Below are positions 1-7,224 of a DNA stretch of 11,593 nt, piece by piece. Numbering within the stretch: position 1 is the first letter of the stretch; each line of letters begins with the position of its first letter. Source of the stretch: Anaerolineales bacterium. GTDB taxonomy: Bacteria > Chloroflexota > Anaerolineae > Anaerolineales > E44-bin32. Location: contig JAHFAU010000048.1 in assembly GCA_023250385.1 (NCBI GenBank), positions 1 to 11,593 on the forward strand, written 5' to 3'. Made by a program: the position numbers and the translations under genes. The notes under the pieces were generated by a model. That model was not told the DNA's origin and ran no database searches. It was given only the letters and a program-made list of their open reading frames with translations.

Positions 1-608
1 TACAGGTGAAGGCCGTATTCCACTTCATGCGGCTCTTGCTGGACCGGGGGGAGCCCGTCTCGATGGCGCGCCTCGCCCACTCGATTCAAATCCTGCTTGG
101 GCAAGCCGCCAGCCTGCGGCGCCAGCTCGAGGAACGCGGCGGGGAGTTTGACGCAGCAGGCGATATGGTCGGATTTGGTCTGACCTTGATTCCGACGCCG
201 CACCGGTACGCGGCCGAGGGACGCGAGTTGTTCGTCTGGTGCGCGAGCGATGCGCTGATCTTTCCCGCCGTCTTCGGACACTCCGCCGCGATCGAGTCGC
301 CCGATCCGATCACCGGCAAACTCATACGCCTAAAGGTCTCAGCAACCGGCGTCCAACAGCTAGAGCCCGAAACCGCCCTCGTCACTCGAGTTATTAATAC
401 AGCAGACATTGGCGATGTGCGCGGATCAGTATGCTACTATGGCCACTTCTTCGCTTCCGGCGACAGCGCGGCCGAATACGCGGGACGCCACGAAGGAATC
501 GGGTTGCAGATTGTACCCGCCAGCAAGGTATTTCAGATGGCAAAGATCCTGGTCAGGCGGGATCCACTGTTGAGAACCGCCCTAACCCAACTGCGCTCGT
601 CTTCCTGA
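1..608 (+). CDS. merB: Alkylmercury (organomercurial) lyase, MerB family; 5' end outside window
   Basis: MerB cleaves the carbon-mercury bond of organomercurials by protonolysis in the cytoplasm, releasing Hg(II). The visible frame gives 200 residues from a GTG at position 6, but it is open to the left edge. Family members are about 212 aa. The three catalytic residues known from plasmid MerB (Cys96, Asp99, Cys159) match C79 and D82 in VWCASDALIFPA and C143 in SVCYYGHFFAS, at constant offsets of 17, 17 and 16. About 17 N-terminal residues are therefore missing, and the true start probably lies before the window. The GFGLTL strand after the N-terminal helical domain is also typical. The structural Cys117 of the classical enzyme is replaced by Asp (D100), and the Cys after C159 is Tyr. 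No merR, merA or merT is visible, though the region upstream is unseen. The family call is confident; mercury activity in vivo is inferred. Confidence 0.88.
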   Translation, partial: QVKAVFHFMRLLLDRGEPVSMARLAHSIQILLGQAASLRRQLEERGGEFDAAGDMVGFGLTLIPTPHRYAAEGRELFVWCASDALIFPAVFGHSAAIESPDPITGKLIRLKVSATGVQQLEPETALVTRVINTADIGDVRGSVCYYGHFFASGDSAAEYAGRHEGIGLQIVPASKVFQMAKILVRRDPLLRTALTQLRSSS

Positions 609-966
609 ACCGCCGGAAGGCCGCGAGCGCTCGCGATCCTCAGGGCAAGATTTCGGGATACAGACTCAGCGGATCCGCGCCAGGATAGTGGGTAGCGGCA
701 CGCCCACAGACCGGGCCCGCGATCACCGCTTGTCGGCCAGCGTGCCCGAGCCTCTGGCGAAAGAGACGCACCCCGCACAGCCGCAAGGCGAGCGACGTGC
801 GCTCGCGGCAACTGGTTGCGCGTCCTATGCAAGCGGCCATGTCAGGCGATACATCCCTCCGAGAAAGACGTGACCTTGCTGAGTTGCTGCGCCGGCTGAA
901 GGGGAGCCGCCCCACGAGTCGCCCGCAAATTCGCAACAGGGGCCTGTCAACAAGCCGACCTGACTC
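609..966. other. Gene-free interval between convergent genes
   Basis: This 358-bp stretch separates merB (plus) from the TPR remnant (minus), so two transcription units end here. Open frames of 61-99 codons exist on both strands, but their translations are rich in Arg, Ser and Pro, show no recognisable motif and look like GC-rich shadows. I see no tRNA-like fold and no hairpin followed by a clear T run on either strand. The only conspicuous structures are a perfect palindrome at 622-635 and a small inverted repeat ACAGG-GG-CCTGT at 936-947. Confidence 0.5.
622..635. repeat. Perfect 14-bp palindrome downstream of merB
   Basis: CGCGAGCGCTCGCG equals its own reverse complement and lies 14 bp after the merB stop. 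It could fold into a short GC hairpin, or be a dimeric protein site. No T run follows it, so it does not look like a standard intrinsic terminator. In DNA this GC-rich a chance origin is possible. Confidence 0.4.
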
Positions 967-1272
967 TTACCCCTTGGTCACTTTCCTCTCCAGATCGTCC
1001 AGGATACGCTTCCGTTCCTCCGGATCCTGAACCGACTCGGCCAGGCGGCGGGATTCCTCTAGATACCCTTCCGCCTGCTTCCGATTTCCAGCGACCGTTT
1101 CGGCCCGCGCTAGTGCCTCGTAGGCGTAGCCCCGGTAGAAAGCTTCACCCTCGCGGGTGTATTCCAGGCTGAGCTGCGCGTACTTGCGGGCTTCGTCAGC
1201 TCGCCCCAACAAGGCGTAGATGCGGGAGGTCTGCCAGTAGCCGATTGACAGGTTGCGGTAGGTTGAGTTTGA
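967..1272 (-). pseudogene. TPR-like protein, 5'-truncated remnant
   Basis: The frame encodes an alpha-helical, Ala/Glu/Arg-rich protein tail resembling tetratricopeptide proteins of Chloroflexota and Actinobacteria. Visible motifs are GYWQTSRIYALLGRADEA, GYAYEALARAETVAG and a C-terminal QDPEERKRILDDLE. Homologues I recall have another 50 or so residues before the GYWQ segment. Here the frame begins directly after the in-frame TGA that ends the cyclase gene (1273-1275) and contains no ATG or GTG. The first usable start is TTG at 1212, which would cut into the first repeat and give 81 aa. The simplest reading is that a deletion removed the gene's start, leaving a relic joined in frame behind the cyclase stop. 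It might still be translated from the TTG or by read-through. The TPR-like nature is moderately sure; the pseudogene status is inferred. Confidence 0.55.
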
Positions 1273-2085
1273 TCAGGCCTGGGAAGGTCTTATCACAAAC
1301 ACTGAGACGGGCTCTTCGCGCCCCTTCAACTCCAGCTGGCGCGGCCGGAGCCCGGCGGTGGCCAGCTTGGCAGACCGGGCCGCGTCTTGCGACACTAGGA
1401 TCTCGCCAATTGCTGCTTGGGAGGCCAGCCGGGCAGCGATGTTCGGCGCGTCGCCCAGCACCGTGATATCGGTCAGCCCCTCCTTGGACCCCACCGCTCC
1501 GACAAATGCCACTCCGGTGTGCACCGCCGCGCCGAGCGGTATCCAGGGCCCGGCTGGATCGGTGTGCCCGGTAACCGAGAGAAGCTCCTTGGCAGCTTCT
1601 ACCGCGATTCGACCGTGCTCGGGCCCGGCGATTCCCGGTACATAGAGCCCAGTCACCTGATCGCCGATCAGTTTGTCGACCAGCGCGTCCGTCCGGATCA
1701 ACACCCCGGTCCCGACTTTGTAAAAGCGGTCGATCAAGCGGCTGAACTCGGCCGGGCTCATGCGCTCGGCGATGGAGGTAGAGCCGCGCACATCGGCGAA
1801 CAACATCGACAGCTCGATCTCCGCCCCTCCCTGGTGTTTCGCGGCGAACGCCTCGCAAACATTGCAGATCCGAGGATTCATTATGGAAGGGCGCTTCCCA
1901 TAGGCCGCCCTGGCGAAAACTGAGCCGGCACCGCGAAAGGGAGCATTACAAAACTTGCAGCGGGGGTCGGTGGGAAGCAATCGGAAGAGCCGCCGCTGAG
2001 ATTGGTGCTCTTTGGCGTCGCCCCGCTCCAGGAAGCCGCGCCACACGTCTTCAATAATGGCTGCGTCCGGGAGATTGTCGGGCAT
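1273..2085 (-). CDS. Class III adenylate/guanylate cyclase with N-terminal Cys-pair module
   Basis: This is a 270-aa soluble protein that probably makes cyclic AMP from ATP. Residues about 40-80 hold two CxxC pairs (C43/C46 in RCKFC, C74/C77 in ICNVC), a likely metal-binding or zinc-ribbon-like sensor. The class III catalytic domain spans about 90-265. D98 in LFADVRGSTS and D142 in DKLIGD are the two metal-binding aspartates. K138 sits at the purine-selecting lysine position, with T208 as its likely partner, which favours ATP. N215 and R219 in GDAPNIAARL match the transition-state Asn and Arg. All catalytic positions are present, so it should be active; class III enzymes work as dimers. The ATG lies 20 bp after the gyrB stop with no clear Shine-Dalgarno, so translation may be coupled to gyrB. 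Guanylate cyclase activity cannot be excluded. Confidence 0.88.
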   Translation of the reverse strand: MPDNLPDAAIIEDVWRGFLERGDAKEHQSQRRLFRLLPTDPRCKFCNAPFRGAGSVFARAAYGKRPSIMNPRICNVCEAFAAKHQGGAEIELSMLFADVRGSTSIAERMSPAEFSRLIDRFYKVGTGVLIRTDALVDKLIGDQVTGLYVPGIAGPEHGRIAVEAAKELLSVTGHTDPAGPWIPLGAAVHTGVAFVGAVGSKEGLTDITVLGDAPNIAARLASQAAIGEILVSQDAARSAKLATAGLRPRQLELKGREEPVSVFVIRPSQA

Positions 2086-2105
2086 CGGGGCGGAGGGCTG
2101 TTGGC

Positions 2106-4052
2106 CTAAATGTCCAGGTTGCGGACTTCGTGGGCGTGGGTCTGAATGAAACGCCGGCGGGGCGGGACGGCCTCGCCCATGAGCATGTCAAAAGTGCGAT
2201 CGGCGGCAGCCGCGTCCTCGATCGTCACCAACAGCAGGGTGCGCTTGTTGGGATCCATCGTCGTCTCCCAGAGCTGGATGGCATTCATCTCTCCCAGGCC
2301 TTTGAACCGGCTGATCACCGGCTTTCGCCGCCCAAGCTCTTTGAGGATCCGGTCGCGGTCTGCCTCCGTATAGGCGTAGAGCACATCCTTCTTCTCTGAG
2401 ATCCGGTAGAGCGGAGGTTGGGCGATGAAGAGGTGACCGGCCCCGATGAGATCCGGCATGTAGCGGAAGAAGAAAGTGAGCAGCAGTGTCCGGATATGGC
2501 TCCCGTCCACATCCGCGTCGGTCATGATAATCACCCGCCCGTAGCGCAGCCCGGCCAGGTCGAAGCTCTCCCCGATCCCGGTCCCCAAGGCGGAGATCAT
2601 GGTCTTCACTTCGTTGTTCGACAGCACCTTGTCTAGCCGGGCCCGCTCGGTGTTGAGGATCTTTCCCCGGAGCGGCAGGATCGCCTGGAAATTCCGGTCA
2701 CGGCCCTGCTTGGCCGTTCCGCCGGCCGAATCGCCCTCCACGATGTACAGCTCACACTTGTTGGGATCTCGCTCCGAACAATCCGCCAGCTTGCCCGGCA
2801 GAGTCAGGCTCTCCAGGGCGCTCTTGCGGATCACCAGGTCGCGAGCCTTGCGGGCCGCGTCGCGGGCCCGAGCCGAGGTCAGGCACTTCTCCACGATGGC
2901 CCGGCCGGCCCGCGGGTCGCCCTCCAGGAATTCTCCGAATCGCTCCCCCAAGACCTGTTGGACCTGGGTCTGCACTTCGGCGTTCATCAACTTGACTTTG
3001 GTCTGGCTCTCGAACTGCGGGTCGCGGTGTTTGATCGAGACGATGGCGGTGAGGCCCTCCCGGGTGTCTTCTCCCGAGAAGTTCGGATCGGCCTGCTTGA
3101 GCAGGCCGCTCTTGCGGGCATAGTCGTTGATGGCTCGAGTCACCGAGGCCCGCAGCCCCGTGAGATGGGTCCCGCCATCGATGGTGTTGATCGTGTTGGC
3201 AAATGAATACACCGACTCGGCGTAGGCATCGGTGTACTGCAGGGCGACCTCGATGCCGGTGCCATTCACCTGCCGGTCGGCGTGAACCACCGGGTGCAGC
3301 ACCTGCCGATTACGATTGAGGTACTTGACGAATGAGACGATGCCGCCTTCGTAGTAAAAGGTCATCTCCCGTTCGGCGCGCTCATCGAGGAAATAAATCA
3401 TGACCCCCCGAGTGACGAAGGCCATCTCACGGAAACGCTGGACCAGCGTTTCGAAACGGTACTCTAAGTTCCCCTTGAAGACCTCCCGATCGTAGAGAAA
3501 GGTGGTCGTGGTTCCGGTATTGCCTTTCGCAGCCTTGCCCACCACCGCCACCGGCCCGGCAGGAATACCCCGCGCGTAGCGCTGGGCGTGGATCTTGCCA
3601 TCCCGCCTGACCTGCACTTCGCACCATTCGGAAAGGGCATTGACGGCCGAAACGCCGACCCCATGCAGCCCGCCGGAAACCTTATAGCCGTCGCCCCCGA
3701 ACTTGGCGCCGGAGTGCAGCATGGTCATCACAACTTCCAGCGCCGGCTTCTTGATTCGAGGGTGGTTCTCGACCGGTATGCCGCGTCCGTTGTCCTCCAC
3801 GGTGACACTGCTGTCGGGGTGAATCGTGACGTTGATTCGGTCGCACGCCCCGGCCAGAGCTTCGTCGATCGAGTTGTCTACCACCTCAAAGATCAGATGG
3901 TGCAATCCGCGGATGTCCGTGCCGCCAACGTACATTCCCGGACGGCGCCGAACCGCTTCCAGTCCCTCCAGGACCTGGATGTCCTTCGCGGCGTAGCTGT
4001 TGGTCTTCTTGACCGTCTTCTTGGTTGTCTTGCGGGTCGTCGTTCTTGCCAA
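2106..4052 (-). CDS. gyrB: DNA gyrase subunit B
   Basis: GyrB is the ATPase subunit of type IIA topoisomerase; with GyrA it introduces negative supercoils. The product is 648 aa, normal for the short, insert-free GyrB. The GHKL ATPase domain shows EVVDNSIDEALAG (57-69, with the Mg-ATP Asn), DNGRGIP (87-93) and GGLHGVG (127-133). QTK at 350-352 is the catalytic lysine loop. The Toprim domain has EGDSAGG (439-445), PLRGKILN and DADVDG (512-517), whose acidic residues bind Mg. The C-terminal RRRFI motif is intact. The frame stays open to 4250, but I choose TTG at 4052 because GAGGAG lies 7 nt before it and the family's conserved sequence begins about 20 residues later. The N-terminal tail is unusually rich in Thr, Lys and Arg. 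It lies 17 bp after a membrane-protein gene. ParE is the alternative, but the length and motifs suit GyrB. Confidence 0.96.
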   Translation of the reverse strand: MARTTTRKTTKKTVKKTNSYAAKDIQVLEGLEAVRRRPGMYVGGTDIRGLHHLIFEVVDNSIDEALAGACDRINVTIHPDSSVTVEDNGRGIPVENHPRIKKPALEVVMTMLHSGAKFGGDGYKVSGGLHGVGVSAVNALSEWCEVQVRRDGKIHAQRYARGIPAGPVAVVGKAAKGNTGTTTTFLYDREVFKGNLEYRFETLVQRFREMAFVTRGVMIYFLDERAEREMTFYYEGGIVSFVKYLNRNRQVLHPVVHADRQVNGTGIEVALQYTDAYAESVYSFANTINTIDGGTHLTGLRASVTRAINDYARKSGLLKQADPNFSGEDTREGLTAIVSIKHRDPQFESQTKVKLMNAEVQTQVQQVLGERFGEFLEGDPRAGRAIVEKCLTSARARDAARKARDLVIRKSALESLTLPGKLADCSERDPNKCELYIVEGDSAGGTAKQGRDRNFQAILPLRGKILNTERARLDKVLSNNEVKTMISALGTGIGESFDLAGLRYGRVIIMTDADVDGSHIRTLLLTFFFRYMPDLIGAGHLFIAQPPLYRISEKKDVLYAYTEADRDRILKELGRRKPVISRFKGLGEMNAIQLWETTMDPNKRTLLLVTIEDAAAADRTFDMLMGEAVPPRRRFIQTHAHEVRNLDI

Positions 4053-4059
4053 AGGGAAG

Positions 4060-4065
4060 CTCCTC
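4060..4065 (-). promoter_or_regulatory. Shine-Dalgarno site that fixes the gyrB start
   Basis: On the minus strand the sequence is GAGGAG, followed by 7 nt and TTG. It lies in the short gap after the upstream gene's TAA (4070-4072). It supports a TTG start at 4052 rather than the longer open frame, which would begin inside the membrane-protein gene. Confidence 0.7.
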
Positions 4066-4069
4066 AGTC

Positions 4070-5050
4070 TTAAGCAGTCGGCGGGCGGCTGCGCACGGCC
4101 CGAGCCTGCTCCAGCCATTCCCGCCGGCCTTGATAGTAGGCGTAGCTGCCGGCAACTAGGGTCGTGCTGACAAACCCGTGCCCGATCACCGCCAGCGCCG
4201 AGAACCAGGAAGTCTCGGCCGGCAGCGCCCAGATCTGGCCCATGATCCAATAAGCGCCGAAGCCGATCAGCAGGAATCCGACGGTGCTGAGCAGGTTCCA
4301 GCGCACCAGCACGATACTCTCCAGCATCGCTCGGATCACGCCCAGGTTGTAGCGGACAATCCCATGCGGCGTGAAGGCCAGGTAGACCGCAAGCCAGAAC
4401 ATCAGGATCAGCCCCAGATAGAGCACCCCGACCCCGAACAATGGGAGAATCAACGAGGCGACTCCGAATGCCAGCCCGACCGTAGTGGCGGTCACGATCG
4501 CCCCGATGAAGAGTATGAACCCGAATCCCACCATCCGCAGTGCGGCCCGCCAGGTCGATCCAAGCTCAGCCCCCGACGCAATGGCCTGGGCGATCCAATG
4601 CTGGTAGTAGGCCCCTAAACCCAGTCCCAGCGCCGACAACGACAACCAGAGCAGAATCGCGAGCGCGGGTTGAGCGACTTCGAGCGGATTCCCCTGCCCC
4701 AGCGGGTTTTGAACCGGCATCCGCCCGGCCATCAGACTTGGGACTCCAAAAGGAAGCGTGCTGAGCGAGGACAACAAGTTGAATCTCTCGCTCAAGGAGC
4801 TGAGGCTTTCGCGCACCAGGGCTGCCTGCTCATCGGCCAGGCCGCCGGCCCGCAATACTTGGTCTTGGACCCAGCCGAAGATTCCCGCCGTCCGTAGGTG
4901 GGGCCCCAGCCAGAGCAGCAGATCAAGAACCAGTGGCGGGATGATCAGCAGCGGGCGGGAGGCCACCCGATCGAAGCCCGTGGCGAAGGCAGCCAACACC
5001 CCGATGGGCTTCGAGCCGGCTTGCGAATCCACGAAAAATGATTCTACCAT
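4070..5050 (-). CDS. Six-helix integral membrane protein, function unknown
   Basis: The product is 326 aa and I do not recognise a named family. Hydrophobic segments lie at about 33-49, 128-148, 172-196, 198-226, 252-274 and 282-304, giving about six transmembrane helices. A polar loop of some 75 residues (about 50-125) follows the first helix, and the tail is short and basic. No catalytic motif, signal peptide or lipobox is visible. The layout recalls the multi-helix membrane domains of uncharacterised DUF families, but this is only a resemblance. I chose ATG at 5050 (MVESFFVD); the frame continues upstream to 5728, but that part is antisense to the SAM hydrolase gene. It is first in the minus-strand unit with gyrB 17 bp downstream, so it probably shares transcription with gyrB. 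Its start is only 18 bp from the divergent gene. Confidence 0.75.
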   Translation of the reverse strand: MVESFFVDSQAGSKPIGVLAAFATGFDRVASRPLLIIPPLVLDLLLWLGPHLRTAGIFGWVQDQVLRAGGLADEQAALVRESLSSLSERFNLLSSLSTLPFGVPSLMAGRMPVQNPLGQGNPLEVAQPALAILLWLSLSALGLGLGAYYQHWIAQAIASGAELGSTWRAALRMVGFGFILFIGAIVTATTVGLAFGVASLILPLFGVGVLYLGLILMFWLAVYLAFTPHGIVRYNLGVIRAMLESIVLVRWNLLSTVGFLLIGFGAYWIMGQIWALPAETSWFSALAVIGHGFVSTTLVAGSYAYYQGRREWLEQARAVRSRPPTA

Positions 5051-5056
5051 TACAAT
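5051..5056 (+). promoter_or_regulatory. Possible -10 element in an 18-bp divergent gap
   Basis: TACAAT matches the sigma-70 -10 consensus at five of six bases. It lies 12 bp before the GTG of the SAM hydrolase gene, so transcription would begin about 6 nt upstream of the start codon and the mRNA would be leaderless or nearly so. This fits the absence of any Shine-Dalgarno before that GTG. No good -35 lies at the normal distance: TTGCGA at 5021-5026 is 24 bp away. The call rests on one hexamer. Confidence 0.35.
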
Positions 5057-5068
5057 CCGCCCACTGCT

Positions 5069-5911
5069 GTGGCCGGCCCTTGGATTGCGCTGCTTACGGA
5101 TTTCGGCACTCAAGACACCTATGCCGGCGTGCTTAGAGGCGTCCTCGCCACCCTTGCCCCTCAGGCCTCGCTGCTCGACTTGACCCACGATGTCCCGCGG
5201 GGAGACGTCCGAGCCGGCGCCTTCGCCCTGTGGCAGGCCACCCCGTATTTCCCGCCTCAAACCATCTTTCTCTGCGTTGTCGATCCTGGAGTCGGGTCGG
5301 CCCGCCGGGCTCTGGCGGTTGCCTGGAAAGAGCGGATTTGCGTCGGACCCGACAACGGCCTGTTCAGTTATCTGATCGCCCGAGATGGCCCCCCGAATGC
5401 GGTCGAGCTCGCCGCGCTGGATTACCAACTTCCGGACCCAAGCCCGACGTTCCACGGGAGGGACATTTATGCGCCGGCTGCGGCCCATCTGGCCGCAGGA
5501 GTCCGGTTCTCGGATCTTGGCCCGCCGGCCGGGGATCTCGTCCGCTTCGCAACCCCGCGGCTGCAGCCCGTCGATCCGGATGGGATCGAAGGGGAGGTCC
5601 TGCATGCCGATCGGTTTGGCAACCTGTTGACCAGCATCGGAGTGCTGCGCCGCGAGCCGGCTGCGCTCACTTTGGAACCCTGGCTGGGACAGGGACCGGT
5701 CCGGCAGGTGGTCGGTCGGGATCCACACGTACTCCTGGCCTCCGGTGAGGAGTTGGAATTGCTCCGAACTTACAGCGATGTGCCCCCAGGCCGTAGCCTG
5801 GCCTACATCGGGAGCAGCGGCCTGGTTGAAATTGGGATCAATCAGGCCTCGGCCGCCTCCAGGCTCCGACTCTCTCCCGGGGAAACCGTTCAGCTCCGAG
5901 TCAGGAACTAA
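5069..5911 (+). CDS. SAM hydroxide adenosyltransferase (SAM hydrolase, DUF62 family)
   Basis: The family cleaves S-adenosylmethionine to adenosine and L-methionine using water, and is related to fluorinase and chlorinase. The product is 280 aa, close to the usual length. Family landmarks are LLTDFG (8-13), VDPGVGS (71-77), GPDNG (93-97), FHGRDIYAPAAAHLAAG (128-144), DRFGNLLTSI (181-190) and GLVEIGINQASAA near the end. The Asp-Arg-His triad described for SAM hydrolases corresponds to D72, R79 and H129. The long loop typical of fluorinases is not evident. The GTG start at 5069 directly precedes the conserved first strand, and no ribosome binding site is visible. It begins 18 bp from the divergent membrane-protein gene, and murA follows 2 bp after its stop, so the two are probably co-transcribed. 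Its physiological purpose, perhaps SAM turnover control, is not established. Confidence 0.9.
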   Translation: MAGPWIALLTDFGTQDTYAGVLRGVLATLAPQASLLDLTHDVPRGDVRAGAFALWQATPYFPPQTIFLCVVDPGVGSARRALAVAWKERICVGPDNGLFSYLIARDGPPNAVELAALDYQLPDPSPTFHGRDIYAPAAAHLAAGVRFSDLGPPAGDLVRFATPRLQPVDPDGIEGEVLHADRFGNLLTSIGVLRREPAALTLEPWLGQGPVRQVVGRDPHVLLASGEELELLRTYSDVPPGRSLAYIGSSGLVEIGINQASAASRLRLSPGETVQLRVRN

Positions 5912-5913
5912 GG

Positions 5914-7224
5914 ATGCCGTCTTTCCGGATCGAAGGTGGGCACCCGGTGAATGGAGAGGTCACTCCCTCCGGAAACAAGAATGCGGCCCTCCCGCTCATG
6001 ACCTCCTGCCTGATGACCGACGAACCGGTCACCCTGCACAATGTGCCGGACATCGGAGACGTGGACACCATGCGGAGTCTGCTCGAAAGCCTGGGGGTCG
6101 AGCAGGAGCCGCTGGGCCGAGGCTCGCTCCGGCTGCGCTCCCACGCCGCTGTACCTGGCCGGCTGGATCCAGAGCTGTGCCGCCGCATCCGGGCTTCGAT
6201 CTTGCTGGCCGGCCCGATGCTGAGCCGCTTCGGCGGGATCGACCTGCCGCCGCCCGGCGGCGATGTGATCGGCCGCCGACGGGTCGACACTCACCTGCTG
6301 GCGCTCGAGAACCTGGGCGCCGAGGTGGGATACAACGAGCGCGAATTCCACATGCGAGCCCCCGGGCGGCTGCGCGGAGGCAAGATCCTGCTGGACGAAG
6401 CCAGCGTCACAGCGACCGAGAATGCCATTATGGCGGCCGTGCGGGCAGCGGGTACCTCCGTGATTCGCAACGCGGCTTCCGAGCCGCACGTCCAGGAACT
6501 CTGTCACTTCTTGAACGGCCTCGGAGCCAAAATCCGGAATATCGGATCGAACACCCTGGAGATCGAAGGGGTCGAGCAGCTGCACGGTGGCGAGTACACC
6601 ATCGGGCCCGACTACCTGGAGGTGGTCAGCTTCATTGCAGCCGCCAGCGTGACCGGCGGCTCGGTTCGCATCCGGCAAGCCGCGCCTCAGCACCTCGACA
6701 TGATTCGATTGGTTTTCAATCGCCTGGGAGTCGACTGGGTCGAGAAAGACGCAGACATCCTGGTAGCCGCCCGACCTCCTCTCGAGATCCAATCCGATCT
6801 GGGCGGATTCGTTCCCGAGATCACGGTGATGCCGTGGCCGGCCTTCCCGACCGATCTGGTCAGCATCGCGATCGTGGTAGCGAGCCAGGCCAAGGGATCC
6901 GTCCTCTTCCACGATTGGATGTACCCGAGTCGGATGTTCTTCGTCGACAAGCTGGTCTCCATGGGCGCCCGGATCATCCTGTGCGACCCGCACCGCTGCA
7001 TCGTCGAGGGGCCCACCCAGTTGATCGGTGAGCATCTGGATAGCCCGGACATTCGGGCCGGAATGGCGCTGGTCTTGGCGGCCTTGGCGGCCAAAGGGAC
7101 TTCGACCATCCGGAACGTTGGACAGATCGAGCGCGGATATGAACGGATCGACGAGAAGCTTCGTCAGCTCGGTGCGCACATCGAAAGGGTGGACGATTCG
7201 GCGGCTGACGATGCAGCCGATTGA
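5914..7224 (+). CDS. murA: UDP-N-acetylglucosamine 1-carboxyvinyltransferase, Asp-type active site
   Basis: MurA transfers enolpyruvate from PEP to UDP-GlcNAc, the first committed step of peptidoglycan synthesis in the cytoplasm. The product is 436 aa, slightly longer than E. coli MurA. K22 in SGNKNAAL is the conserved Lys. The active-site loop reads PPPGGDVIGRRRVD, so D117 occupies the place of E. coli Cys115. Asp at this site is known from Mycobacterium and Chlamydia MurA and gives resistance to fosfomycin. FPTD (311-314) supplies the general base equivalent to Asp305, R381 in DIRAG matches a conserved Arg, and RGYERIDEKLRQLGAHIER is the family C-terminus. After that comes a short Asp/Ala-rich tail. 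AGGA seven nt before the ATG is the ribosome binding site. A related enolpyruvyl transferase such as AroA is excluded by these motifs. Confidence 0.94.
   Translation: MPSFRIEGGHPVNGEVTPSGNKNAALPLMTSCLMTDEPVTLHNVPDIGDVDTMRSLLESLGVEQEPLGRGSLRLRSHAAVPGRLDPELCRRIRASILLAGPMLSRFGGIDLPPPGGDVIGRRRVDTHLLALENLGAEVGYNEREFHMRAPGRLRGGKILLDEASVTATENAIMAAVRAAGTSVIRNAASEPHVQELCHFLNGLGAKIRNIGSNTLEIEGVEQLHGGEYTIGPDYLEVVSFIAAASVTGGSVRIRQAAPQHLDMIRLVFNRLGVDWVEKDADILVAARPPLEIQSDLGGFVPEITVMPWPAFPTDLVSIAIVVASQAKGSVLFHDWMYPSRMFFVDKLVSMGARIILCDPHRCIVEGPTQLIGEHLDSPDIRAGMALVLAALAAKGTSTIRNVGQIERGYERIDEKLRQLGAHIERVDDSAADDAAD

Noticed and set aside
900..912. GGGG-AGCCG-CCCC hairpin as terminator of the minus-strand unit
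   Set aside because: The stem has only four pairs and there is no T run on the minus strand, so it cannot be supported.
640..936. 98-codon minus-strand open frame in the gap after merB
   Set aside because: It has no recognisable motif, no ribosome binding site and a composition typical of random GC-rich sequence.
1196..1858. 220-codon minus-strand frame within the cyclase gene
   Set aside because: It is a frame-shifted shadow of the cyclase, dominated by Arg and Gly, without cyclase or other motifs.
5051..5728. Minus-strand open frame extending the membrane-protein gene to 552 aa
   Set aside because: The extra 226 codons are antisense to the conserved SAM hydrolase gene and are rich in Arg, Gly and Pro with no hydrophobic pattern; the membrane protein starts naturally at ATG 5050.
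5745..7031. 428-codon plus-strand open frame overlapping the SAM hydrolase and murA
   Set aside because: It overlaps two well-supported genes in another frame and has an Arg/Pro/Ser-rich composition with no motif.
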